Origin: Lutjanus erythropterus
Lineage: Eukaryota; Chordata; Actinopteri; Lutjaniformes; Lutjanidae
Assembly: GCA_020091685.1 (NCBI GenBank)
Contig: CM034607.1
Coordinates: forward strand, 30,688,831 to 30,752,830
DNA length: 64,000 nt
Direction: 5' to 3'
Position 1 is the first letter of the stretch. Each line of letters begins with the position of its first letter. The translations under genes and the position numbers were made by a program. The notes under the pieces were generated by a model. That model was not told the DNA's origin and made no database searches. It saw nothing but the letters and a program-made list of their open reading frames with translations. This document shows positions 27,031-37,207 of the stretch, piece after piece.

Positions 27031-29030
27031 CATTAGATACAATTGTTTTGGGTTGGTAAAGCATCCCAAGCGCAGCAAAAGTGTGAGAAATTAAGAGGGT
27101 ATGGGCTCTGTGGATGCAGACACCACCACATACTTCTAGTTGGTCATAAGTGATGACTGAAAGGGATTGTTTCTACACAAAACTATACGTCGCTTTTTTT
27201 TTTTAGGAAAATGTTGCATATTACACAAGTCAAGTGACAAAAACACTTCACAATCTGCAGCCAACCAGCAGAACCTCCCCTAAATCACAGAGAGACAGGG
27301 TGTCCTAAAACACAGAGACTGCACAACCACATCACTGTACACTTAAATCATCAGCACCTCTTCTCAAACTTTCTCCGAGACAAACAACTTGGCCTCAACT
27401 TGTAGTGTAATTGTACTGCTGTCTCTGCTGCCGGTGCCAACAGCATAATTCAGTATAATGGTGAGACAATAACACAACAGAGTCCTTCCCAAAGGAAACT
27501 AACTGCGTCATTTTTTTTTTTTACACAATGAGCCCCTGGTTCATTAGCTTTGGTCTAACCAGTGTTATTAGAGCTATTTCAATCTGCATAAAGACGTCTA
27601 GTTGTTCTTCCTGTAATTAGAATAGGCTGAGTCAACTGCCCACAACCAAATGGTCTTCCTCAAGGGCAATTTGGTCTCACTAGTAAAAGTCAAACACTCA
27701 CTTTGTTGTGACCACATCAATGTCAGGTAGAGCCGCACAGTGACAGACATATGGGTGCACACGTGCAGCCAGTGCACACACACATTTACACTAACAAACA
27801 CATATAAATACACTCAACAGTCATAAACAGCAGCCCGGCCCTTACCAGACTTAACACCAGCTAATTGCTCATGTATGGCCCCTTTCACTCCACACACACG
27901 CTCAAACACACACACACTCTCACAGCAACAAAGCGTACTGGCTCGCTGGCCTGGGCCGTCTACAGCTGTGACGTCTCACATGTGGCTCTGTGTTGATATA
28001 AGGAGTAACACAAGTGGAAAATTGGAGCTGGTGGGGCCAGACTGCTGACTTCCTGATAGGAAGAGAGTGGAGGGTGACCCATATATACATAAAGTAGTCA
28101 ACAGGCTCCAACACCAGGGGAAATACAGGGGAGAAAGACAAAGGGTCTGTGTAACTCCATGCATAATGTAATGTGGCTAGAGATCAGGGTTAGCCAGTGG
28201 GATCTTTTGGGATCTCCATACAAAAATAACCGTATTGTCAAAATAAAATGACCTACATCATACTGATATCACCACAAAAGCTACATAGCCTCATTTAGGC
28301 TTGTGACCACTGCAAAAAAAAAAAGACAACAAGGGAAGTTGGTGTGAATCATACAATAAAAGCTGAAAAATAGGAACTACTGAAAACTTAGCAACCAAGA
28401 TGGCTTTTCGTTTTTAAAAAACACACTAACAGTCTGATCTCCTTCAAAGCAGTTTGGAAGCCCAAACCAACAAATAATTTATAAATAGACAAAAGGAGCT
28501 GTCCTCCGCTGCATGGCACATGGCTAAAACAAGGCTGTCTACTTTTAAACCTAAAAGGAAGTGCAGCATAACCTCGCTAATCTGATCCTCTGGATAATAG
28601 AAGCCATTAGGAGAGAATACAATGGTCAGACATCTGAAAGAGGACACAGTGACATGTTGGTCTGAATCGTGATGATCAGAATATTCTAAAAATTTAATTT
28701 GTTAAGATGGTCCGACCTTGTGAAACAAAAATACTGTGTTCTACAGTTATTAACCATAACATCGGGGATGTTTAATTGCCTGACACGTGCTAAGAATTTT
28801 CTGCATGATGAGATCTATGGTGAAGATCAAAAAGGTTATTTCATGGGTCATGACATACAGTCCCACTCTCAAGTATTTTTTGACTACGCCAGCCATAAGC
28901 ACCTTGAAAACAACCAAACAAAATGCACCAGCAAAGAATCTCTTGCAAACTTTGGTTGTTTACACTTATTTCAGCACCGTATTTCCCTCCAGAATAAGAT
29001 ATTTACACACCCATGTGGCAACAGAGCCTA

Positions 29031-29573
29031 TGACAAAAGGCCCTATTATGAAAAATGTTGCTTGAGTTGAAGTTTACTCTTAATCTTTTATTATATAAAA
29101 AGTTATCTGAAGCAGCACAGAGATCTGAAAGTCATATCTGGCATTCCCCCGCTGACTCTACATTTACTGCCATAAATGACAAATAAAGCACTTATTAAAA
29201 TAGTTGGTAATTATCTATTTATTTATTTGATCGTCTGATGGATGAAGTAACTGTCTTGGTTCATCGTGTCAGTATTAGTGGGCGGAGTGGGTTGGACAGA
29301 AGAAAAACAAGGGAAATGGGTGGCAAAGAAACTGTTATGTTATACTTTGCCTTGTGTCACTTTTGTGACTAATGTCGCCTCCCTTTCCTTATATAAACAA
29401 TAAAATACTGATCAGGACAAAAGGCTCCACTATGACAAAAAAAGCTGCTTGAGTTAAAGCTTTCTCATAATTGTTTTGTGATATAAAAAGTTATCTGAAG
29501 CAGCGCAGAGATCTAAAGGTTATATCTCTAATTATGAGGTTGTGTTGTGGTGTGGCATTCCCCTCTTAAACAT
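29031..29573. repeat. Local direct duplication, about 384 bp offset
   Basis: The segment 29031-29150 recurs at 29415-29573 with the same order of words: TGACAAAAGG / GGACAAAAGG, GCTTGAGTT, ATATAAAAAGTTATCTGAAG, CAGAGATCT and GGCATTCCCC. The second copy carries an extra piece of about 26 bases before GGCATTCCCC. Neither copy codes for anything recognised. Confidence 0.7.
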
Positions 29574-30094
29574 CCATTATGGGTGCTGGATCTTTGTCTG
29601 CCCAAGATTACCATACAGGACTTCTGACTAAACCGAGTTTACGAGCACAGAAATGCACAATGGAGAAGAAATCATGAGTTATGGGTGGAAAATCATAATC
29701 ATTTCAATGACAACAAAAATGACTCAAAAAATGAGCGGAATCTGAAATGGTAGCGCCAAAGAGTGGAAATCTATTTAAATTCCTGAAGCAGTTTAGTAAA
29801 GCTGTTAACTACACTGATAAAAACAATTCACTTGGATTCAATTCTTGCGTGTGTCACACAGTTTTACTCACAAAAAGTGACTCAGTGGAGGCAAAGAACA
29901 GGATGAACATTTTGTAAACAAAGGGACAAACTATGTTTCCTGATTTAATTTTAGAATCTCACACAGCCTGTTATCAGGGAGTGTCCAACTATCTCCGCTA
30001 ACATCTGCAACAACCACACTTATCAATTGCAGTGGCAGTTAAATTCCCAATCCAATCACTGGGATTGACACTTCACTTTCTACCTTCCACTCTG

Positions 30095-30425
30095 GACTAG
30101 AGCTGATACGATTAGTCAATGAATCAACTCTTACATTAATCGCCAACTGTTTTGACAAATAATGAATTGTCTTTTATAAGGAAAAAAATCTCAGATTTCA
30201 GCTTCCCAAATGTTGAATATTCTCCGATTCTTTTAGTCTCTACAACAGTAAACTGAATCATCTTTGGGTTGTGAACAAAACAAATATTTGAGGATGTCAT
30301 TTTGGAGTTTAGGAATCAGTGATACATTTTCTGACATTTTGTGGTGCAAAGAACTAATCAATCAATCAATCAATCAATCAAGAAAATGATTGACACACTA
30401 ATCGACAAGGAAAACAATAGCTAAT
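30095..30425. repeat. AT-rich MITE-like element copy with (AATC)n
   Basis: It is bounded by AGAGCTGATACGATTAGTCA and AAACAATAGCTAATTGCAGT. An (AATC)n run at 30356-30380 sits near the right end, where the family has repeated GATTAATCGATT-like words, so the microsatellite probably grew from the element. Confidence 0.5.
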
Positions 30426-31225
30426 TGCAGTGATCTCCAGCTTATAATAATGAAAATGCAAAACAGCAACAACATAAATGAAAATCATGACCTCAGATCA
30501 GTAAAAGAAATATGTCGAATTGCTGGATGTGCTTTACATTTAACTGGACTTACCCTACCCAACATATTCATGACATAGAGAAGTAATCTATGGGAGAAAT
30601 ACCATCAGCACCATCTCCTCTGTATGGTCTCTCCTCTCAAATTAACAGTTATTCTAGCACTACTCTGTCAGTATCTTCCTTGCAATATAAATGCAAGTGG
30701 ACCTTTATGGTTCTCTTGAAACCCTGTCCCTGCCCTTGTTCTTCAGATTTAAGAAGTACTGTGGTTGCACTCTCACACAGGCTTACAGTCACTCATTAGT
30801 TGTTACGTGTGGTGTTGGTTAAGGGCAAAATTAAATGTAAAAGCTTTTGTTCCACTAAATTTAACTCGTCCAGCACAGTGGCACCAACTAAATATCAAAT
30901 GCAAGGCTATCGCAGGGTCACTGCACTTTGGCCCTGACCCTGACTCATTTACCACTGATCCGGTAAATTAGGCTAACTTTACTGTAAATCGCTCCACATA
31001 GTAGTAGTAATTTTAAGTTAAATTCGTGTAAATAAGTTAAAAATACCGTTGCAGATATATCAATCCACAACGCGGTCGTGAGTGGGACTCACTACTTTTT
31101 AGGTCTGCCGAAACAATAACAAGAGACTCGGATGGATCCACCCTAGCGCCATAATTTTGTCACACTTTCCCTGGAGGGGAGAGTTTGTAAGCGCGCCCAC
31201 AAGGGAACCCCACAACCGCGCAAAA

Positions 31226-31235
31226 TCTCGCGAGA
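31226..31235. promoter_or_regulatory. TCTCGCGAGA palindrome
   Basis: This is a perfect 10-base palindrome. The motif is a known element of CpG-island promoters, bound by BANP and earlier linked to ZBTB33/Kaiso, and is often found near bidirectional start sites. Here it lies 321 bases inside intron 1 from the exon 1 donor, with GC-rich sequence around it. It could mark the real core of the CpG promoter or a second start, possibly on the plus strand. The motif match is direct; function is inferred. Confidence 0.6.
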
Positions 31236-31387
31236 GTGACCATTTTAACCTAAATCTACTATCTTTCCCTAACTATAACCATGCGTTTTTTATCACTAAA
31301 CCTACAAAAACGTTAATAATAAAGTTGTCACACTATTACATACAATTAATGCGCACAGCAAGCACAATTAAAAACAACTCAAACAAA

Positions 31388-31406
31388 TCTCACGAGAGTT
31401 CCGGAA
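31388..31406. promoter_or_regulatory. Near-palindrome TCTCACGAGA plus palindromic ETS site TTCCGGAA
   Basis: TCTCACGAGA (31388-31397) differs from the 31226 palindrome at one base. Two bases on, TTCCGGAA (31399-31406) contains an ETS core CCGGAA on both strands. ETS factors, including ERF, recognise CCGGAAGT-like sites, so the site could allow ERF or related factors to act on its own promoter. The inference is limited because CCGGAA is common in CpG promoters. Confidence 0.4.
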
Positions 31407-31443
31407 ATCAAGAGTTCCCTTCTAGACACGAGCAGCGGAGTTT

Positions 31444-31792
31444 GTTAGCGTGCTAACCAGCTAGCCACCGAGGCTAGGCGCTGTTGTTTTCATTTGGAGA
31501 ACAACAGTAGCGCCTGAAAAGTTAATTTAATAAATAAAGTGTTGCCATTAACTCACCCGTGTCCCCCGGGGTTTTCATCTTTGTTGTCGTTTTCGGCGTG
31601 CCGCTTCAGTCACTTTCCCCGTCGACTGGTAACTTTAGACTTCAGTTAGCTAGCCTTTAGCCAAGTTAGCTAGCGAAGTTAGCAGTGACACCCCACTCCT
31701 TCCTCCGCTCCGGTGTTGTTCTCACAAGTGGCTCGTTAGAAACAACCTGTCCCGGTTATGAGCTTTTGAGTTGGAAAAAAAGCTCCGCTAAC
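31444..31792. promoter_or_regulatory. Cluster of GTTAGC / GCTAAC hexamers in erf 5' region
   Basis: GTTAGC occurs at 31444, 31645, 31665 and 31678, and GCTAAC at 31452 and 31787, with extra GCTAGC-type variants between. The pair at 31444-31457 forms an inverted repeat with a two-base spacer. Two copies read GTTAGCTAGC. Such hexamers are, to my knowledge, frequent around teleost transcription starts. Their binding protein is not something I can state. The cluster straddles exon 1. Confidence 0.4.
31557..31578 (-). CDS. erf: erf coding exon 1 (N-terminus MKTPGDT)
   Basis: This is the first coding exon of an ETS-domain transcriptional repressor. Read on the minus strand, the 22 bases give ATG AAA ACC CCG GGG GAC ACG G and then a consensus donor gtgagt at 31556-31551. 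The peptide MKTPGDT differs from the MKTPADT that opens mammalian ERF at one residue; ETV3 and ERFL start differently. The exon ends one base into a glycine codon, exactly the phase needed by the exon 2 acceptor (G|GG). The start codon has a purine (A) at -3. It lies in a CpG-rich region that looks like a promoter. ERF proteins are nuclear repressors that bind GGAA-core sites and are exported from the nucleus after ERK phosphorylation. The identification rests on the peptide match, the splice phase and exon 2 together; 22 bases alone would not suffice. Confidence 0.88.
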
Positions 31793-32835
31793 TTCACATG
31801 GGCTTCTGTGTTTTATCTCGACGCATCCGCGTCTGCTTAAAAACTTTTACACCGGGAGTATTTGTTTTTAAAGTGCGGGGCTTCTGATGTGAAAAGTTGC
31901 CCCGAGCCTCTGGGGGGAAATCCAGCAGTCGTCCGGGTCTGAATGGCGCAGGTCGAAGTTTGGAGGAGTCGCGCTGCCGTTGGTCGGTGCTGGAGCAACG
32001 GAATGCGACGAGTCTAAATTTTCATCCAGTTTGTTGTAACGATGTCGCATGGTCGATTCCTCCTCCACATCATCATCATCATCATCCTCACCGACAGTCA
32101 AAACAGCGGCGCTTCTTTCTGAAAGGAACAAAAAACACCAAAGCCAACTCTGTTCTTCTTTCTTTCTCTGCTCCGTCTCTTTCTCCGGCACCGACTTTTT
32201 CTTTTTCCACTCACTCACTCACTTCGTGCTCTCTCTCAACCCCCCCTTCCTCTGTCGGGGTGTCGTGTTTCGCTCTCCTCCTGCCACACGGGGCCGCCCA
32301 CGCTGACCCACGGAGGGAGGGAGGGGGAGAGGAACTCAACGCCCACTTGTTGCCAAAGATCGTCTATGTTTTTGGAAGATTACTTTTCCTTTCAGTTCAG
32401 CAGTGAGGAACATTTTATGAGTTGTGGGCGCTAAATAAAATGGAACTAAGTCAGTTTTTCATCATTTTTGTTTTCAGTTCACTTTAGCCTCTGTTAGTTT
32501 CCAGAGTGGGTTTGCTCGTTTCAGTCTAATCTTTCAAAATTTTAACTTTCAGTTTAGTTTTTTTTATTATTATTATTATTATTAGTTTCAGTGTTAGTTT
32601 TAATTATAATATGTCGAATATTTATCAGAAGGATCTAACAAGTTCAGAAAAGGTATTACAATACAAAAACAACACTATGTGGAGGCATTTGAGATCCCAA
32701 TCTCTTCTTTATATTTTTATTATATTTTAGTAGTAGTATTATATTAAAGTACAAAAGATCGTTTCAGTTGGTTTTAATCTTCTTTCATTTTTTTTTTTTT
32801 ACATGTAGTTTAAGTTAAGTTTTAGTTAACTGTAA

Positions 32836-33035
32836 TAACCTCAAGTACGTAAGTACAAATCTGAGGTACTTAAACATCTCATCACATATTCACATTAAAG
32901 CAGCTGTAATATTAATCCAAAAACATCATATGTAATAGTAAAACACAGACATACCATTTCACAGTACAACTACTTTTACTTTTGATACTTCAGGGACATT
33001 TTGCTGATAATACTCACATACAAATATCAGGAAGA
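32836..33035. repeat. 'ACTTTTACT' dispersed repeat, partial copy
   Basis: GAGGTACTTAAACATCTCAT, then CTACTTTTACTTTTGATACT and GACATTTTGCTGATAATACT, match the middle-to-end part of the family. Confidence 0.5.
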
Positions 33036-33509
33036 TCATGAATATGGGGTTTTACTTGTTTATTCACTCACTAGTTTAGTGTTTGGTAATAGTAGTTTTA
33101 CTATGCTGTAAAACAATCAAGGTACAGATGTCTAAACTTATTAACTATTTTGTTAGTTAGACACATTTATTAAACAACAAATGCAATTGAGATAAAACAT
33201 TCTTGCTCAAGTTAAATGTTATTACAAAAAGACCAACTACCTGGGAGCTACAGTGACTGGCTACCATTAAAGTATCCCAGATTTACTTGGATTGAATTAT
33301 ATATGAAACTAAATGTATTTGTATTCAGTTCATCGATATCAATCAATATTAAGTTAAATAGTTTTTAGTTAAATAAATAAATAAGGATTTAGTGTTTCTC
33401 TGTGGGACTTTTAGTCTTTACAGTGTAGAGAGGGTTAGAAACTTTCCTTTTGATCCAAGCTCTGGTAAGTTTATCTCTCATATTAACTTCCATATTTTGC
33501 ATATATACG

Positions 33510-33690
33510 AATAATATTTCAATCTAATTATAATGTCCTTGTATTGATGAATCTGCAGATCATTTTCTCTATTAGTCAGTAAATAATTTAGGCCATAAAA
33601 CATCAGAAAATGCCCCTCTCCATTTCCAAAAGCCCTAATACATGCATTAAAATAACTTGATTGATTTGAGAAATTGATTTTAAACCAATG
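33510..33690. repeat. AT-rich MITE-like element copy
   Basis: CATTTTCTCTATTAGTCAGT, then GCCATAAAACATCAGAAAAT and CCATTTCCAAAAGCCC, match the interior order of the family. It lies outside the erf transcript, just upstream. Confidence 0.45.
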
Positions 33691-33839
33691 TAGGAAATAC
33701 TGATGTTGCACAGTTGAAATGACTGAAGGAACAGGAGGCAAATATTGATGCTTGCAAAAGACTAAGAACCCAATCAGCTGGATAAATAATAATTCAACAG
33801 ATAATATCAATATAGACAAAATTCGTGATGCAAATCATC

Positions 33840-34115
33840 ATGTTTTGTCCACTGGAGGGGCACCTTAGAGGACGTTTTGCCAGGTTTTCTCCTCTGGAAG
33901 GGCACTTCACCACGTTTTGATGGTCACTCAAGTGGGCACTTTTCCATTGTCTTGGACACTGGGCCACTCTAGAGGTCACTTCACCATGTTTTCTCCACCT
34001 GAAGGGCACTTGAGATGGCACTTCACATTTTATCTACTGGAAAGGAACTCTAAAGGGCACTTTATTTAATCATGTTTTATCTACCATATAGGCACCTAAG
34101 AAGCACTTTTGCAGC
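33840..34115. repeat. Degenerate tandem repeat, about 38-48 bp units, about 7 copies
   Basis: Successive units follow a loose pattern of GTTTTCTCCACTGGAAGGGC, then a short spacer and GAGGGCACTTCACCAT. Seven diverged units can be lined up by eye. Two more units of the same family occur at 59272-59370, so the unit is dispersed as well as tandem. It reads as repeated peptide fragments in one minus frame only because the unit is repeated. Confidence 0.65.
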
Positions 34116-34178
34116 CTTTTCATTGGTTGTTTAAATCATTGGTCAACTAAATATCATTTCTTTTTCTTTTTTTTTCAG

Positions 34179-34450
34179 AGTGACACATCTGCTTAATAGA
34201 CGATCTTCGCTGAGGACCGGTCGCTCGCTGCCGCCCGGCGCTGCCGCCGCCGCCGCCGCTGCCTCCAGTTTGTCGCCCTGCTCGCTCCCGGTTTGGCGCG
34301 TCACGGCGTTGCTGTGGAGACCCGTCACCGCCGCGGGTGATGAGAGGCTCCGTGTTTACCTGTAAACTGCGACAGCGAGGCAGCCAGGGAGCCGCCATCC
34401 GTCACCTGTACACGGGGAGAAGGAAGGAGAGGAAAAGGTCCAATCAACAG
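34179..34450. promoter_or_regulatory. Second CpG-rich patch; candidate alternative first exon or promoter
   Basis: This is a compact GC/CpG-rich block 2.6 kb upstream of erf exon 1, flanked by AT-rich sequence. On the minus strand an inverted CCAAT box (34440-34444) precedes ATGGCGGCTCCC at 34398, followed by a consensus donor CAG|gtaaac after 34360. This is what a short first exon looks like. Its phase does not join erf exon 2 in frame, so it would be non-coding there. On the plus strand a strong acceptor (poly-T ending in ag at 34178) precedes the block and a donor-like CAG|gtgatt follows near 34450. The GCC/GCG trinucleotide run at 34238-34262 makes artificial alanine or glycine runs. No known protein is encoded. 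Confidence 0.4.
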
Positions 34451-34570
34451 GTGATTTGTCCCACAGGAGTGGACGGTGGCCGGGTGAGACTCTGAGATTT
34501 AGACCACATATAGACTGTAATTATAAAAGGACATTCACTGTAGTCTTTCAGGCGCTTATTAACATTATGG

Positions 34571-34582
34571 TCTCTCTCTCTC

Positions 34583-34651
<69 letters not shown>
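34571..34651. repeat. (TC)n-(CA)n compound microsatellite
   Basis: A short TC run leads into about 34 CA units, the longest or nearly longest dinucleotide run in the window. Confidence 0.96.
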
Positions 34652-34652
<1 letters not shown>

Positions 34653-35154
34653 CTCTTTTCTCCCACACTCCTTTTCTTCCTCTAATGAAGGGCCCTTCAC
34701 CACTTACAGCAGCTCTGAGGAGGCAGAGGAGAGAGAGGGAGTTGAAAGAAAGGAGCAGTAATTACTCAAGAGCCTGAACTGGAGAGCAGGGAGCGCGCTG
34801 GGCTCAAGAGCCGAGGGAAGGAACTGAAGTGGAGGGAGAACAAGTGTGTGTGTGGACTGAAGGTAGCTCCTTTTCTTCCTCCTTTTCTTTCTGTCCAATC
34901 AGTCATCCCACTGCTCTCTCCATCCATCCATCCATCCTCTGCTCTGCTCATTTACTCTGAGTGGCAGTGTGTGGGAAGTGAAGGCCAGCAGGTGGGTGAA
35001 GTATTTCATGCGATTGTCACTCTGTCACACACACACACACACAGAGACACACACAAAAATGTCAACAATGCAACAGAAAACATCTCATCACTGCTTTCTG
35101 CTGTCACGTAGCGTCACTTCCACCAACCTTCCTCCTACATTACCCCATACATTA

Positions 35155-35325
35155 CACTCCTCCTCCTCCTCTCTCCTCTGACTGCCTCCATCCTCCTCAT
35201 TTTAGTAACTTCATCTCCTACACCTCTCTTCCTCTCCTCCAAGAGCTCTCTACCTCCTCTCAAGTCGCCTACCTGACTCCCTCCTCTCTTTACCTGAGAT
35301 CTCCTCCTCTCTTCCTACGAGCGTG
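35155..35325 (+). repeat. Polypyrimidine tract (TCC/CTC-rich)
   Basis: Repeated TCCTCC and CTCTCC words end where foldback copy 3 begins (35331). Confidence 0.75.
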
Positions 35326-35330
35326 ATTTA

Positions 35331-36065
35331 TTAAAGGGATGGTTCGGATTATTTGATGGAGGGCAAGTGTGTTAGGATGCACATATTATAATAAGAGTGT
35401 GGGTTGGTTTAAATTCAGAGTATAAATAAATAAATGCAGTAGTGATGTCAGTGTATCTTCCAGTGGTGCTCTGTGGTACATTTTGATAGAATCAGTCTCA
35501 AACTGAATGTGTTCCTGTGTTTAACCAGCATGTCATGGACTGAGTGGGAGACATTATCAATAGTCAGTGTATTACCTTCAGTAGATGCCGACCAGACCAC
35601 CAGCATGAAAGCTAAACAATGATCTGCTGTAGACAGGGTCAGCAGAAAATTACATTTTAGCCACTTAAAAAAGACATTTTCCCATGGGAGACTGAAGGCT
35701 CATATTGATTCTCCAAAGCCACCAGACTCCATTGGCAAAATTGGAAATTTTACCCTCACAAAACATAAGAGATGCTGGTCTACTGCTGCCTTGATTTGTT
35801 AGTTACTTTGTGTTATTGTGTTTAAAGGTTAGTTTGGATGCATCAAAGTTGCACCATAACACAAACAAACTGACAAATCAAGGTAGCAGTGGAATAGCAA
35901 CTCCTGTGTTTTATGGGGTAAAATTATTGAATTTGTCAATGGAGTTTGGTTGGATTGGAGAGAGTGACATTTCGCTTATAAAACAGCTGTTTCCCATCAG
36001 GAAAAGCTGTCTGATGGCAGAGTGAAGCAGTGAAAATATTTTAAATATGGCAAAATATGACTTTT
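35331..36065. mobile_element. Foldback element, copy 3
   Basis: It begins TTAAAGGGATGGTTCGGATT. The hairpin turn lies near 35815-35870 (GTGTTATTGTG opposite CATAACACAAACA). The right outer arm stops after TGAAAATATTTTAAATATGG, and a different repeat starts about 35 bases on, so the right terminus has been lost or replaced. Confidence 0.7.
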
Positions 36066-36099
36066 CATTTGTCTGTCTCTTGTCTGTCTCTTCAGTTCA

Positions 36100-36370
36100 A
36101 GGCTGGTTAGCTTAGTTTAGCTTAGCTTAAAGACTGTAAGCAGGTGGAAACAGCTAGCTTGTCTCTGTACACAGTTAATAAAGTCTGCCTACTAGCACCT
36201 CTAAAGCTCACTCATTAAAATGTAACATATGTTTTCATACTATGTTTTGACTCTGTGCTTGTAGGCAGATTTTTATTGTTTTTGAAAAAAGCCAGGCTAA
36301 CTGACCCTCCCCCGTGTTTCGAGCCTTTGTACTAAGCTAAGCTATCTGGCTGCTGACTCCAGCCTCCGAG
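36100..36370. repeat. Dispersed repeat with TAGCTTAG...AAGCTAAGCT ends
   Basis: GGTTAGCTTAGTTTAGCTTA opens it, then AGACTGTAAGCAGGTGG and AAACAGCTAGCTTGTCTCTG. Near the other end TACTAAGCTAAGCTATCTGG mirrors the start. This is a common teleost repeat by memory, with inverted, non-coding ends. It abuts the truncated end of foldback copy 3. Confidence 0.55.
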
Positions 36371-36857
36371 TGAATAAGCAGAGTGTGGCCTCCTAAATTA
36401 GTGTGTTCCCACAATGTCAGAATATTCTTTTAACAGTTTTATCATGTGGTCAATAAAGGGTTTAAAAAATTGCAAAAGGCCCAAGGGATGTCTTAAAAAT
36501 GTCTTCTTTTGCGTGACCAACAGTCCAAAACCAAAAGATATTCACTTAACTATCCCCGCAGGCTTAGGACACGTGGAAATATTCACATGGGAAGCTGATT
36601 TTTTGCTGAAATTAATCCTGCATTCCAGACAACTTTGAATGTAATAAAAAAAATATGGCTCCTTTGAATGCCATTCAACATGGAAGTTCCCACTTGTAAA
36701 CTTGGGGGAATCCATGTACCTAATTTAAAGAGGAAGCAGCCGTCTGATGTCACAGAACAATGGCAGAACGTAGAAGCGTAGATTAAATGGTAGACCATCA
36801 ACTGAAAGGCAACACAAAGTATATTTGCCTATATTTAATTAAAATAATACATACTAT

Positions 36858-37207
36858 TAGGGCTGCATGATTTGGCAAAAAAGTCATACTGTGATTATTT
36901 TGACTGAAATTGTGGGAATGATCATTTTTACATCACAATTTTCATTTTTACTGAAAAAGAAACTGTTAAAATCATAATGATATAACATTTGTTGAGGTCT
37001 GCACCAAAAAACAAATGTTCTTTCATCTGGAGAACAAGATTTTAGGTCAGGGCATCTCTGCAGCACTACAGTACTTCATTATAATGTTGTTTTCTCACAC
37101 ATTTTTCCTTTTTCAGAAAATTGCCATTTGGCTCTGGTTCTGCAGTTTGGATATTGCACTTGGCCATACTGCAGTTTCAATAATATTGTGATTAACTGTG
37201 CAGCACC
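36858..37207. mobile_element. MITE-like element with AGGGCTGCA...TGTGCAGCA ends
   Basis: It starts AGGGCTGCATGATTTGGC and ends GATTAACTGTGCAGCACC, giving short inverted termini, with about 350 bases of AT-rich non-coding sequence between. The interior word TTTGGATATTGCACTTGGCC is shared with the fragment at 13570-13692. It is non-autonomous; superfamily not established. Confidence 0.55.

Larger units (their letters stand above)
27031..31099. other. Intron 1 stretch without recognised gene
   Basis: It holds the local duplication at 29031-29573 and a MITE-like copy at 30095-30425. A 123-codon plus frame at 28699-29070 overlaps the first duplicated segment and matches nothing I know. Confidence 0.5.
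31100..32400 (-). promoter_or_regulatory. erf: CpG-rich erf promoter / 5' UTR region
   Basis: This stretch is much richer in CpG and GC than its surroundings and encloses exon 1. On the minus strand the 5' UTR must run upward from 31579, but no TATA box or sharp initiator fixes the start site, which fits a CpG-type dispersed promoter. Visible elements are the TCTCGCGAGA palindrome (31226-31235), TCTCACGAGA followed by TTCCGGAA (31388-31406), seven GTTAGC/GCTAAC hexamers between 31444 and 31792, and a (CAT)n run (32066-32087). A frame of 116 codons read on the minus strand at 32218-31868 contains an aspartate run made by the (CAT)n repeat. If transcribed it would act as an upstream reading frame, not a convincing protein. 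Confidence 0.7.

Noticed and set aside
31868-32218. 116-codon minus frame with an aspartate run upstream of erf
   Set aside because: The aspartates come from a (CAT)n microsatellite and the rest matches no family; it is treated as 5' UTR or promoter sequence, at most an upstream frame.
34147-34398. 83-codon minus frame MAAPWLPRCRSLQ... and the plus frame with an alanine run
   Set aside because: The glycine and alanine runs are one GCC trinucleotide tract read on two strands. Only the first 13 codons before the donor are kept as a possible exon, without coding claim.
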